A stretch of 64,000 nucleotides of DNA from an uncultured Flavihumibacter sp. (GTDB taxonomy: Bacteria; Bacteroidota; Bacteroidia; Chitinophagales; Chitinophagaceae), in contig CABHOY010000028.1 of the NCBI GenBank assembly GCA_902168105.1, forward strand, positions 1 through 64,000, read 5' to 3'. The translations under genes and the position numbers were made by a program. Positions 36,639 through 45,529 of the stretch are shown one piece after another. The stretch's first letter is position 1. Every line of letters begins with the position of its first letter. The notes beneath the pieces were generated by a model that saw nothing but the letters and a program-made list of their open reading frames with translations, made no database searches and had not been told where the DNA came from.

Positions 36639-37973
36639 ATGAAGATTAAGCAATTTGAAGATAAAGCACTATCACAGTATTCATACGCTATTCTCAGCGA
36701 AGATCAATCAGCTGTTACCCTAATCGATCCGGCCAGGGACATCCGTCCCTACCTGGAATACGCCACTGCTAACCATGCAAAGATCACTGCAGTGATAGAA
36801 ACACATCCCCACGCTGACTTTATCAGCAGTCACAAGGAATTACATGAACAGACCGGCGCCGTTATTTATTGCTCTGTGCAAACGGGAGCCGCTTATGCCC
36901 ATCAGGCTTTTGACGATGGACAAACCATTACATCCGGGCAGATCTCATTTAAAGCGATCAATACACCCGGCCACTCTCCGGACAGTATTTCCGTTCTCCT
37001 CATATATAGAGGAAAAGATCACGCGGTGTTCACCGGCGACACTCTTTTCATCGGTGATTGCGGCAGACCTGACCTGCGGGAAAATACCGGCAATCAGAAA
37101 GCACTACGGATCGAACTGGCCAGACAGATGTACCATTCCCTCCGCGAAAGACTAATGCCCCTGGCGGACGATGTGATCGTTTATCCGGCCCATGGCGCCG
37201 GCACACTATGCGGAAAGGACCTACGGGACGCCGATCAGTCTACCATCGGCGAGGAAAGGAAAAGCAACTGGTCATTGCAGAAAATGAATATTGACAAGTT
37301 TGTGAGCACATTGCTGGAGGATCAGCCATTTATTCCGCAGTACTTTCCGTACGATGTCGAGATAAACCGACAGGGCGCACCAGCATTGCAGGCCACATTA
37401 TCAACGATCCACATTACAAAACCGGACGCCAGCTTCATTCCTGACGAGATCGTAATAGATACCAGACCTGCGGCTGACTTTAAAGACGGGCACCTGTCAG
37501 GCTCTTTTAACCTGATGCTGGATGGCAGGTTTGAAACCTGGTTGGGGGCGATACTACCTCCGCATGAACCATTCTACCTGCTGGCCGCTGATATGGTATC
37601 TTTGCAACAGGCCATGGAACGGGCAGCAGGCATTGGTTATGAGCCCTTCATTAAAGCCGGGCTTATTATGCACACCGCTTCTGAAAAACAGACACCTTTT
37701 GATGTGGAATACTTCAGACAGCACATAGATGAATTTACTATCATCGATGTCCGTAACGCTACCGAGGTGAAGCATCAGCAGGTATTCGATCATGCCATCA
37801 ATATTCCCCTTCCCGAGTTAAGGATGAGACTAAAGGAAATCCCACTGGATAAGCCTATCGCCGTCCATTGTGCCGGAGGATACCGCAGTGCCGCAGCCAG
37901 CAGTATCCTGGAGGCTGCTCTGCCGGATAATATGGAGATTACCGATATTGGCGGGCATATCAAATCATTCTGA
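36639..37973 (+). CDS. CstB-like persulfide dioxygenase / rhodanese fusion
   Basis: The 444-residue cytoplasmic protein starts with a metallo-beta-lactamase domain (about 1-240): ETHPHADFISSH, NTPGHSPDS, FTGDTLFIGDCGRPDL, VYPAHGAG. This matches persulfide dioxygenases that oxidise glutathione or other persulfides with Fe(II). A rhodanese-like domain without active-site Cys follows (IVIDTRPAADFKDGHLSGS), then a second rhodanese with the active loop CAGGYRS (Cys411). Order and length match the CstB type of Staphylococcus, which turns persulfide into thiosulfate, and Cys191 (AGTLCGKD) lies where CstB has a second cysteine. With bd oxidase and a TsdA-like gene nearby, a sulfide-detoxifying role is likely. 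Confidence 0.85.
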   Translation: MKIKQFEDKALSQYSYAILSEDQSAVTLIDPARDIRPYLEYATANHAKITAVIETHPHADFISSHKELHEQTGAVIYCSVQTGAAYAHQAFDDGQTITSGQISFKAINTPGHSPDSISVLLIYRGKDHAVFTGDTLFIGDCGRPDLRENTGNQKALRIELARQMYHSLRERLMPLADDVIVYPAHGAGTLCGKDLRDADQSTIGEERKSNWSLQKMNIDKFVSTLLEDQPFIPQYFPYDVEINRQGAPALQATLSTIHITKPDASFIPDEIVIDTRPAADFKDGHLSGSFNLMLDGRFETWLGAILPPHEPFYLLAADMVSLQQAMERAAGIGYEPFIKAGLIMHTASEKQTPFDVEYFRQHIDEFTIIDVRNATEVKHQQVFDHAINIPLPELRMRLKEIPLDKPIAVHCAGGYRSAAASSILEAALPDNMEITDIGGHIKSF

Positions 37974-38048
37974 CTATCGTATTGAGCCCCGAATGCTATG
38001 AATGTTATAATCCATATAGCACGCTTTCTACCCGTTCAAGTCCACCGA

Positions 38049-38102
38049 TGCGTCATGTATGCGTCATGTATGCGTCGTGTATAAGGCATGTATAAAGCGT
38101 AC
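38049..38102. repeat. Tandem repeat with 11-base period
   Basis: Two exact copies of TGCGTCATGTA are followed by TGCGTCGTGTA, TAAGGCATGTA and a partial TAAAGCGTA. The repeat lies between the CstB-like gene and the GH2 gene, about 130-185 bases before the GH2 start. The unit length equals about one DNA turn. Confidence 0.75.
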
Positions 38103-38233
38103 TTTTAATCCTGAAACGTATTTCATTTCCTGTGCAGCCTGGAGTATTTTCTAACCGGACAGTATACTGTACTGCGGCAGCATTGCCGGATGGTCAGTTA
38201 TATTGCCAGACTTAAACCACCTGCACTTTGTAC

Positions 38234-40492
38234 ATGAAACGTTTTGTAAAAACCATTCTGCTGTCAGGTCTCTCCTGTATAATCTATGCCGACAGCCATA
38301 GCCAGTCCTCCTGGAAGATGCAACCTGTCGCTATACAGACCCGCTGGGCTAAACAGGTCAATCCCACCAATGTGCTGCCGGAATACCCCCGCCCCCATAT
38401 GGTGCGCAAACAATGGGTCAACCTGAACGGATTATGGCAATATGCTATTACAGATAAAGAGGCGACACCGCCCTCCTCCTTTGACGGGGAGATCCTTGTG
38501 CCTTTCGCAGTAGAATCGGCCCTGTCAGGCGTTAAAAAGCCGGTATTGCCATCGCAACGCCTATGGTATAAACGCAACTTTCAGCGCCCGGCTGTCATGG
38601 ACGGAGAAAGAGTAATATTACACTTTGGGGCGGTTGACTGGCAAACGAAGGTGTATGTAAATGGTAAAGAAGCAGGAGAACATACCGGCGGATATCAAAA
38701 CTTCTCCTTCGACATCACGCCATTGCTGGTCAACGGTAAAAACGAGCTGGTACTTGACATATACGACCCTACAGATCAGGGACCTAATCCTCACGGGAAA
38801 CAGGTGCTTGCTCCTAAAGGCATCCGGTACACCGCTACTACCGGTATCTGGCAGACGGTATGGATGGAAACCGTACCCGCTGTTTCCATTACTGGTCTTA
38901 TAACCACTCCCGAAGTCGATAGCAACTATCTGTCGCTTACCATTCAAACCTCCGGCAACGGAGACTATATTATTGAGGCCACAGCCAGTGCAGCAGGTAA
39001 ACCGGTAAGCGCGGTAAAAGGCCCCGCCGGTAAGCCGCTGAAACTCCCGATGCCGCATGCGCGTCTCTGGAGCCCGGAAGATCCCTTTCTCTACGATTTA
39101 ACAGTTAAACTACTGAAAAACAATGTTGTAAAGGACCACGTAACGTCCTACTTCGGCATGCGTAAAATAGAAATAAAGAAGGACGACCAGGGACAGGAAC
39201 GCATTTTTCTCAATAACACCTACACTTATAATCTTGGCGTACTTGACCAGGGGTTCTGGCCGGATGGAATATATACAGCGCCTACCGATGAAGCACTGCG
39301 GTTTGATATTGCAGCGATCAAAAGTATGGGTTTCAATACGATCCGCAAACATATCAAAATAGAGCCTGCCCGCTGGTATTATCATGCAGATAAACTGGGC
39401 ATGCTGGTATGGCAGGATATGGTTACCTGCGCCAGCCTGGAACCGGATGCCAAAGCTGCTTTTGAGGCAGAAAATAAAGCCAGCGTAGACCAGTTGTACA
39501 ACTATCCTTCTATCATCTGCTGGGTATTGTTCAATGAAGGATGGTATACCTACGACCAGCCACGCCTTACCCAATGGCTGCAGGAACGGGACCATACACG
39601 GCTTATCAATGGTCACACCGGAGAAAATTACGGGAAGGATGGCCCGCAGGACCTTGCAGGCAAATGGGCAAACAGTGATCTTACCGACATACATGACTAC
39701 CCCGGTCCTGGCATCGCCCCTCCCCTTCCCGGTAAAGCCAGGGTACTGGGAGAATGGGGCGGCGTAGGTGTACCCGTAAAAGGGCATCAATGGAATGCCG
39801 CCGCAGGATGGGGGTATGTTAAGATCACCCCCTCAGAGATGATCGGCAAATACTCTTCTATGGTTAAACGCCTGAAGGAATATGAAACCGCCGGTCAGTC
39901 AGGCTCAATCTATACAGAACCATTTGATGTCGAAATAGAAGAAAATGGGTTGATCACCTACGACAGAGAGGTCGTGAAAGTACCGCTGGAAATACTACGC
40001 AATGTCCACGCACCCTTCATCGCCCAGGACCGCAGTAAACTACTGTTACCCACGCTGGCATTAAAAAATGCAGACACGACCTCTATTCCTGATCCGCACC
40101 GGCGGCAGTTCCTTGCGCTACTGGAAATGGATGCAGATGTAAAGAAAACCGGGAACTACAAACTGCTGACAGATACCCTGACTGACTATCTAAGCAGTGG
40201 CGGCACCAGTTTTTCCCCAGCCAAGATCAGCAGCATTTCAAAGAAGGTTTTTGAAGGTACTGATGATCCTACCTTGTTGAACCAGGCACTGAAATGGATG
40301 GAAAAAGCGGTAGACATGGAAAGGAACTCCTTCACGATGAGCACTTATGCTAACCTGTTATATAAACTGGGCAATAAAGGAGAAGCACTGAAATGGATGG
40401 ACAAGGCAGTTGTCCTGGCGCCTGAAAATGAACAACCCGATTATAAGGTGGTAATGGATAAGATGCAAAAAGGAGAGAATACCTGGCCATAA
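38234..40492 (+). CDS. GH2-family glycosidase with C-terminal TPR-like tail
   Basis: The ATG at 38234 is chosen; the track-like upstream TTG is only 6 bases earlier. A signal peptide (TILLSGLSCIIYADSHSQ) leads to 752 residues. The GH2 sugar-binding domain (WVNLNGLWQYAI, VPFAVESALSG, LHFGAVDWQTKVYVNGKEAGEH), an immunoglobulin-like domain and the catalytic barrel follow. The acid/base is E435 (WVLFNEGW) and the nucleophile E507 (VLGEWGG). Sugar specificity, such as beta-galactoside or beta-glucuronide, cannot be fixed. After about residue 640 the protein carries a tail of two TPR-like helical hairpins (ALKWMEKAVDMERNS, NLLYKLGNKGEALKWMDKA) of the type usually seen at the end of thioredoxin-fold proteins in Bacteroidota. 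This is an unusual fusion. Confidence 0.82.
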   Translation: MKRFVKTILLSGLSCIIYADSHSQSSWKMQPVAIQTRWAKQVNPTNVLPEYPRPHMVRKQWVNLNGLWQYAITDKEATPPSSFDGEILVPFAVESALSGVKKPVLPSQRLWYKRNFQRPAVMDGERVILHFGAVDWQTKVYVNGKEAGEHTGGYQNFSFDITPLLVNGKNELVLDIYDPTDQGPNPHGKQVLAPKGIRYTATTGIWQTVWMETVPAVSITGLITTPEVDSNYLSLTIQTSGNGDYIIEATASAAGKPVSAVKGPAGKPLKLPMPHARLWSPEDPFLYDLTVKLLKNNVVKDHVTSYFGMRKIEIKKDDQGQERIFLNNTYTYNLGVLDQGFWPDGIYTAPTDEALRFDIAAIKSMGFNTIRKHIKIEPARWYYHADKLGMLVWQDMVTCASLEPDAKAAFEAENKASVDQLYNYPSIICWVLFNEGWYTYDQPRLTQWLQERDHTRLINGHTGENYGKDGPQDLAGKWANSDLTDIHDYPGPGIAPPLPGKARVLGEWGGVGVPVKGHQWNAAAGWGYVKITPSEMIGKYSSMVKRLKEYETAGQSGSIYTEPFDVEIEENGLITYDREVVKVPLEILRNVHAPFIAQDRSKLLLPTLALKNADTTSIPDPHRRQFLALLEMDADVKKTGNYKLLTDTLTDYLSSGGTSFSPAKISSISKKVFEGTDDPTLLNQALKWMEKAVDMERNSFTMSTYANLLYKLGNKGEALKWMDKAVVLAPENEQPDYKVVMDKMQKGENTWP

Positions 40493-40511
40493 TAGCGGCT
40501 GCCATAAAACG

Positions 40512-40544
40512 AAGAAGGCGCCCCATTACAAAGGGCGCCTTCTT
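40512..40544. terminator. Bidirectional terminator between GH2 and helicase genes
   Basis: Perfect 12-bp GC-rich arms (40512-40523 and 40533-40544) serve both convergent genes. Confidence 0.8.
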
Positions 40545-40558
40545 TATGTTAATGCTTT

Positions 40559-41899
40559 TTATCTTTTTCTCTTAGGCTTTGCCCCTCTTGTTTTGGGCTT
40601 ACCATATTTCAACTTCATCTTATCAGCGTGAGAGATCTTCACATTCACCTTTTTATTCTTCGCTGACTTTTCATGGAAAGCAGGCCCTGACTCATCCATA
40701 GAAGGCAGTTTGATCAGGAAGTTCTTCATCTTCACTTCGGGCTTTTCATCATCCGTCAGTACATCAGAGATCACCAGGTCTTCCGGTAATGGTACTATAG
40801 GGATCTGGTAATTCATCAGCGCCTCTATCTTTTCCTGGCGCTCCCTTTCCCTGTCAGCAATAAAAATGATAGCGTTTCCTTCTTTGTCCGCGCGGCCCGT
40901 TCTACCAATACGATGCAGGTAACTTTCCGGTACCTCCGGCGTATCGAAGTTAATAACATGTGACACCTCTGCTATATCAAGTCCGCGGGCGATAATATCC
41001 GTGGCAATAATAAACCTGTAAGTGCCATCCTTGAACCTTTTTACTGTATTGAAACGATGGTTCTGTTCTTTGTTAGAGTGGATCACACCTGCCTGTTCAG
41101 GATACTTTGCTTCCAGCTGTTCGTATAACTCGTTCGCCATTTCTTTTGTAGCGACGAATATCAACACTTTCGTCATGGAGCTGTCTTTTGCCAGCAACAG
41201 TTCCAGCAGGTTAACCTTCGTATAAAAGTTTGGAACATGGTAGCCTGTCTGGGCGATATTCTTTAACGGCGTACCAACCGGCGCTGCTTCCACCGTTACC
41301 GGGAAATTAAAGTGCGTCTCTATCAGCTTCTCTACATCTTCAGTAATAGTAGCAGAGAACAGCAGATTTTGCCGCCTTGCCGGCAGCAGGTCCAGGATGT
41401 GCTGAATCTGCGGACGGAATCCCAGGTTCAACATCTCATCCATTTCATCTATCACAACTGTTTTGATAGCCTTCAGTTTCAGGGTACCACTCAATACAAT
41501 GTCCACCAGACGGCCTGGGGTAGCCACTACAATGTCCAGTTTGCCTGCTGCAATGTCCATCTGCGGATTCATATTCACACCTCCGTAGAAACCTGCAACC
41601 TCCACGCTCATATATGGCGTCAGCTGTTTTACAGCATCTACTACCTGTACCACCAGCTCACGGGTAGGCACTACGACCAGGACCTGCGGAAAACGTTCTT
41701 TGGAAAACTTAAACTGCCGCAGACAAGGCAACAGATAGGCGAATGTTTTACCTGTACCGGTCTGGGCTATGCCGCATACATCCTGCCCGGACATTACCAC
41801 CGAAAAGACCTTCTGCTGGATAACAGTAGGGGTTGTATATCCCAGGTCACTCAATGCATTTAGTAAAGGCCGGTTCAGGTTTAATTCATCAAAAGTCAT
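40559..41899 (-). CDS. DEAD-box ATP-dependent RNA helicase
   Basis: The ATG at 41899 gives the normal Q-motif start (MTFDELNLNRPLLNAL), 446 residues. The frame extends to 41923 but would overlap the likely promoter. Motifs in order: GIAQTGTGKTFAY, PTRELVVQ, ATPGRLVD, VIDEMDEMLNLGF (DEMD in place of DEAD), FSATI, IFVATKEMANELYEQL, ATDIIARGLDIAEV and HRIGRTGRADKEG. The basic tail (KMKLKYGKPKTRGAKPKRKR) suggests RNA binding. The role is probably ribosome assembly or RNA turnover, like RhlE-type helicases. Confidence 0.9.
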   Translation of the reverse strand: MTFDELNLNRPLLNALSDLGYTTPTVIQQKVFSVVMSGQDVCGIAQTGTGKTFAYLLPCLRQFKFSKERFPQVLVVVPTRELVVQVVDAVKQLTPYMSVEVAGFYGGVNMNPQMDIAAGKLDIVVATPGRLVDIVLSGTLKLKAIKTVVIDEMDEMLNLGFRPQIQHILDLLPARRQNLLFSATITEDVEKLIETHFNFPVTVEAAPVGTPLKNIAQTGYHVPNFYTKVNLLELLLAKDSSMTKVLIFVATKEMANELYEQLEAKYPEQAGVIHSNKEQNHRFNTVKRFKDGTYRFIIATDIIARGLDIAEVSHVINFDTPEVPESYLHRIGRTGRADKEGNAIIFIADRERERQEKIEALMNYQIPIVPLPEDLVISDVLTDDEKPEVKMKNFLIKLPSMDESGPAFHEKSAKNKKVNVKISHADKMKLKYGKPKTRGAKPKRKR

Positions 41900-41920
41900 A
41901 ATACTGATAAAAATGAACGG

Positions 41921-41928
41921 CAAAGGTA
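41921..41928 (-). promoter_or_regulatory. -7 promoter element TACCTTTG for the helicase gene
   Basis: An exact TAnnTTTG match on the minus strand, 22 bases before the ATG at 41899. No clear -33 element. It supports the shorter helicase start. Confidence 0.45.
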
Positions 41929-41962
41929 CTGCTAATCCGGCACATTCATTATTGGACGGGCA

Positions 41963-42457
41963 TTATCTGTCAAACCGGAGCCAGGAAGGGAGGTAATGTT
42001 CCAGGAAAGCCGCACCCGCCTTCGCCCTGATTACGGGACTAAATATCTGCAGGACCAACAGGAACCCAATGGTCATAGCCAGGCTAATACAGCAGAAGAT
42101 ACCGGCAGGTATCTCTCTGGAATACAGGTACATATTCCATTCCTGGGTATTCATTAACAGAAATACCACCGCCCCTGCGGCGTAAGCAAAGATCACTGTC
42201 AACAAGGATTTCATGATCCGTAACCAGTAACGGTCTTCTTTGGAAGATAACAGTTCCGCAAAGTTCAGCATCAGCAATATGATACTAAGGCCATAGGTAA
42301 AAATGCGTTCCTGGTAAATAGTTTTTCTGTCTGCCTCCAGCAGACTGCTCTTGAAACCCAGGTATAAGATATTGTTCGGGATCATCATTGTTAACCAGTA
42401 AATTACACCAAACCCCACAACAATGCCGATATAAGGAAGAAACCCGCGGAATGCCAT
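41963..42457 (-). CDS. Hypothetical four-span membrane protein
   Basis: The 164-residue protein has about four hydrophobic segments (FLPYIGIVVGFGVIYWLTMM, IFTYGLSIILLMLNFAELL, SLLTVIFAYAAGAVVFLLM, IFCCISLAMTIGFLLVLQIF). I recognise no family. A -7-like TATATTTG (42475-42482, minus) lies 18 bases before the start. It lies upstream of the helicase gene in the same direction, but the helicase has its own promoter. Confidence 0.55.
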   Translation of the reverse strand: MAFRGFLPYIGIVVGFGVIYWLTMMIPNNILYLGFKSSLLEADRKTIYQERIFTYGLSIILLMLNFAELLSSKEDRYWLRIMKSLLTVIFAYAAGAVVFLLMNTQEWNMYLYSREIPAGIFCCISLAMTIGFLLVLQIFSPVIRAKAGAAFLEHYLPSWLRFDR

Positions 42458-42631
42458 TAAAAAAATATTTAATACAAATATATAAATATAAGAATATATA
42501 TGTTACTCTCAGTTGTTGTTTAGTTATACAGAACTTATCCCGATCCGTCTTTAGTCAGGCCCCGATTTCCTACGGACATCAAATTACCCGTGATAATCAA
42601 CCACTTAAAATCTAAATAGCGCTAACAAAAA

Positions 42632-42652
42632 AGGGAGCCTGTTAAGCTCCCT
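42632..42652 (-). terminator. Terminator of the glycerophosphodiesterase gene
   Basis: The 7-bp stem 42632-42638/42646-42652 is followed on the minus strand by a T-run. Confidence 0.7.
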
Positions 42653-42675
42653 CTCATTTTATAGGTATTCATAAT

Positions 42676-43575
42676 TTATTTTTGTTGATAGCTGCCCGCT
42701 ACCTTTATAAGTCTGTCAGGGTAGTCTGTAATAATTCCGTCAACATGAAGGGAGATCATTTTTTCCATATCTGCCACCTCGTTTACGGTCCATGGTAATA
42801 CCTGTACTTTTTTATTATGCGCCTCTTTCACCAGTTCCGGTGTTACTAACGAATAATACGGACTATAGATAGCGGGTGTGAATCCGAGCTTCTCCAGGTT
42901 GCCAGCAAACGTTTCTTTATTCATGATGAGCAGTGCCAACGTCTGTTTCGGATCAGTTTTATGGATCACCTGTAAAGTACGCACATCAAAAGATTGTACA
43001 GTTACCCTTGCAGTGATCTTCTTTTCCTTAAGCACATCCATCAACATTTTTGTAAACACAGCCGGCACAGGATGATATTTTCCGTCACCTTCCGGAGAAC
43101 ATTTCGTTTCAATGTTGTAATATACCGGCTTCAGATGGTGCTCCTTCACATAAGCCTCAACGCTATCGATCAGGTCTGTCAGCAAAGGCTTATGTGCTTT
43201 CATCTTCGCCTGTTCAGGGAACTGCGGATGAGGTTTCGTACCAACGTCAAACTTACGGATGCTGTCATAGGTCATCGTGTATAACGCATATTGCTTTTCT
43301 TCCTCTTTTGTGATATCAGTACCATCCGGCTTTCTGACAAAAGCAGAAGACATGAATACATCATGAGATACTACCACCTTGTTATCTGAGGAGATCACAC
43401 AGTCCAGCTCAAGTGTTCTTACACCCAGATCAATGGCGTGTAACATGGCAGGAATGGTATTCTCAGGCATTAAACCTCTTCCGCCGCGATGCGCCTGTAC
43501 ATCTGTTTTCTGTTGGGCGGAAGTATGTGCAGCAATCGACACAATTGCTATCAGTGAAAGAAAAGTACGTTTCAT
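42676..43575 (-). CDS. Secreted glycerophosphodiester phosphodiesterase
   Basis: The ATG at 43575 opens on a signal peptide (FLSLIAIVSIAAHTSAQ); the product has 299 residues. GDPD motifs: QAHRGGRGLMPENT (the HR...E.N catalytic/metal site), LELDCVISSDNKVVVSHD, YNIETKC and a C-terminal WTVNEVADMEKMISLHVDGIITDYPD. It should hydrolyse glycerophosphodiesters from phospholipid breakdown in the periplasm, yielding glycerol-3-phosphate. It has its own terminator and no partner genes. Confidence 0.88.
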   Translation of the reverse strand: MKRTFLSLIAIVSIAAHTSAQQKTDVQAHRGGRGLMPENTIPAMLHAIDLGVRTLELDCVISSDNKVVVSHDVFMSSAFVRKPDGTDITKEEEKQYALYTMTYDSIRKFDVGTKPHPQFPEQAKMKAHKPLLTDLIDSVEAYVKEHHLKPVYYNIETKCSPEGDGKYHPVPAVFTKMLMDVLKEKKITARVTVQSFDVRTLQVIHKTDPKQTLALLIMNKETFAGNLEKLGFTPAIYSPYYSLVTPELVKEAHNKKVQVLPWTVNEVADMEKMISLHVDGIITDYPDRLIKVAGSYQQK

Positions 43576-43773
43576 TATAATCCTGTTATCCAAGCAAGTT
43601 GGTATTTAAAAGAAGAAAACTGAAATTATCTTAATGTTAAGCGTATGAGCAAATAATTTCTCTATAATTTTGTTTTGCTATGTAAAATATAATATTTTTG
43701 GATCTGCTGTTACGGCGAATACTTTCTCTTATATCCCCTAAGTACTATTTATTGAATTGTTAACTGACAACTA

Positions 43774-44397
43774 ATGGGGAATAAATCTTTTTATGATCTC
43801 GATTATATTATAGAGATCAACGAACAAAGGCTGGAGCAATATACAAATGCACATCAGAAAAGCGTCGAACGGTTTACGACCTTACTGGTGATATATTCTG
43901 CGTTATGTATTTTTCTGGTCCCGATCATTCAGACATTGTTTCTTACAAACGAGCGGTGGCACTGGTCGTACTATTGCTCGTTTTGTGTGTTTTGTATTCT
44001 TTTCGTTATTTCTATTATTAATTCCATTTTACTATTATCTCCCGGAAAGTTAGGCATACTGGTGATGCCCAATTTATATTACAAACATGTTAAACTATTC
44101 TACGAAGAAAACGGAATTTCAGCAGATGCCACAGATGTATTAATCAAAGGACACTATATCGCAGAACTTGAAAAAGCTGTTACAAGGAATGGTGTCAAAC
44201 TGCATCGAAAAATATCATTTTACAACCGCTCATTTTATTATGCAATTATAGCCTGTATACCTTATCTATACTGCGTATGGCCGCAAATAATTAATGAGAA
44301 AAAACACAATCAAAAGACAGATAACATTCATAATTTAAGTAGTTTTACTAAAACCAATCATATATGTGGAAGAGAAAACCAAAATACAAAGAAATAG
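43774..44397 (+). CDS. Hypothetical three-span membrane protein in an AT-rich island
   Basis: The 207-residue protein has an N-terminal helix (NEQRLEQYTNAHQKSVERF) and spans at about 36-58 (TLLVIYSALCIFLVPIIQTLF) and 67-90. A soluble middle part follows, then a further span near 150-168 (FYYAIIACIPYLYCVW) and a polar tail. I recognise no family. The layout vaguely recalls small membrane effectors of bacterial immune systems (SLATT-like), but no nucleotide-sensing partner is present. Codon use is AT-richer than the neighbours, which suggests transfer. It overlaps the next gene by 34 bases. A -7 box (TAATTTTG, 43665-43672) lies 102 bases before the ATG. Confidence 0.6.
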   Translation: MGNKSFYDLDYIIEINEQRLEQYTNAHQKSVERFTTLLVIYSALCIFLVPIIQTLFLTNERWHWSYYCSFCVFCILFVISIINSILLLSPGKLGILVMPNLYYKHVKLFYEENGISADATDVLIKGHYIAELEKAVTRNGVKLHRKISFYNRSFYYAIIACIPYLYCVWPQIINEKKHNQKTDNIHNLSSFTKTNHICGRENQNTKK

Positions 44398-44585
44398 ACG
44401 AAAATCTGGTTGAAACAATAAAATACGGCCTTCCCGGAATACATGTAAAAGACATGATTCCTATTGACCAAATATATGGCAAGGACTATTTCTGGGGCTT
44501 TGTGCCTAATAAACGTCAGCCCAAACTAATCATTGAAATATTACTGGAGCAGCAGGCTGAAAAGAAAAGAAATAGCCGTACTTAA
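44364..44585 (+). CDS. Small hypothetical protein coupled to the membrane protein
   Basis: The 73-residue soluble product (IDENLVETIKYGLPGIHVKDM, DYFWGFVPNKRQPKLIIEILLEQQ) begins 34 bases inside the preceding gene in another frame, so the two are probably co-translated. No family is recognised. Its last codons and stop lie in a perfect palindrome shared with the convergent TsdA-like gene. Confidence 0.5.
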   Translation: MWKRKPKYKEIDENLVETIKYGLPGIHVKDMIPIDQIYGKDYFWGFVPNKRQPKLIIEILLEQQAEKKRNSRT

Positions 44586-44606
44586 GTACGGCTATTTCTT
44601 TTTCCT
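44562..44606. terminator. Perfect palindromic bidirectional terminator
   Basis: Bases 44570-44597 form a perfect 28-bp palindrome, extended by A/T pairs on both sides. It contains the stop codons of both convergent genes (44583-44585 on plus, 44592-44594 on minus). Confidence 0.75.
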
Positions 44607-45512
44607 ACTCTGTACAATAGGCGCAAAAGGCCCATACCTGTGTTGCATGGCAGAGAACGTATCAGGAAACGGACCTGTAGCCACATCCACAGGCTTAGTG
44701 GATAGTACCGGCCAATCGCCTTCGAATATTTTAACAGGCCTCGGCTGCGAATTAACAAACGCCGCCACATCCCAGGCTTCTTCCTCGCTCAGATGTGCAT
44801 CTCCCAAAGGCATATTGGCTTTAACATATCCGGCAAGTTTTGACAGTCTGAAAATACCAGCCCCTGTATTGTAACTATGCGGCCCCCACAAAGGAGGGTA
44901 CAAATAATTTATTGATAGTGAATCGTACTTTCCTGCACCACTACTACCATGACATTGCACACAGTTGCGCTCAAAAACGAGCCGTCCCTTTATTGTATCA
45001 GCAGCTCGTTCGAGGTAAGACAACTCTTTGATACCACTACCGGGAGGCTTATATCCTTTAGGTACATCCTTTCCCAACCACTGCATATAGGCTATCATCG
45101 CTCTCATTTCCCTGCTGGAGCTATCCAGCGGGCTGCCGTTCAAGCTCCTGATAAAGCAGTCATTGATCTTTTTCTCCAATGATTCTATGGTACCACTACG
45201 TTCCCTGAAACGGGGATAGTTTGCTACTGCTCCAGCGTAATTATTTCCCATGAACTTCGTACCTGCATCGAGGTGACAATTCTGGCAATTCATACCATTG
45301 CTGATATGGGCCACTTTTCCGGCAGGTCCCAGGTAAACGGCCGTATGCGCTATCAGCTCCCGGCCATATAAGATCAGGTCACCGCCGGCAGTATGGGGCA
45401 GATCGGTAGTGTCAGGAGGAGTCCAATACTTCGCAGTATTCCGGCAGGCTTCATACATGACAATCACAACTACTGCCCAACAGATGAGCAGTATCAGCAC
45501 AACAAATCGCAT
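44592..45512 (-). CDS. tsdA: Di-haem cytochrome c, TsdA-like thiosulfate dehydrogenase
   Basis: The 306-residue protein has an N-terminal membrane anchor (VVLILLICWAVVVIVMY) and two haem-c sites, CQNCH (about 75) and CVQCH (about 185). The N-terminal block matches TsdA: YGRELIAHTAVYLGP, SNGMNCQNCHLDAGTKF, YPRFRERSGTIESLEKKINDCFIRSLNG, SREMRAMIAYMQWLGKDVP. TsdA enzymes interconvert thiosulfate and tetrathionate in the periplasm. Whether the unusual Cys ligand of haem 1 is present cannot be settled here. It follows the DsrE-like gene after 17 bases in the same operon. Confidence 0.75.
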   Translation of the reverse strand: MRFVVLILLICWAVVVIVMYEACRNTAKYWTPPDTTDLPHTAGGDLILYGRELIAHTAVYLGPAGKVAHISNGMNCQNCHLDAGTKFMGNNYAGAVANYPRFRERSGTIESLEKKINDCFIRSLNGSPLDSSSREMRAMIAYMQWLGKDVPKGYKPPGSGIKELSYLERAADTIKGRLVFERNCVQCHGSSGAGKYDSLSINYLYPPLWGPHSYNTGAGIFRLSKLAGYVKANMPLGDAHLSEEEAWDVAAFVNSQPRPVKIFEGDWPVLSTKPVDVATGPFPDTFSAMQHRYGPFAPIVQSRKKK

Positions 45513-45529
45513 AGGTCGTGATTAACGGA

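Noticed and set aside
39110..39790. 226-codon antisense frame in the GH2 gene
   Set aside because: It is a shadow of a gene with catalytic motifs in the other strand. The product has low complexity in composition and no motif.
43774..44585. Assignment of the AT-rich pair to a named defence system
   Set aside because: No diagnostic motif, sensor, nuclease or synthase is present. It is only kept as a finding of unknown nature.
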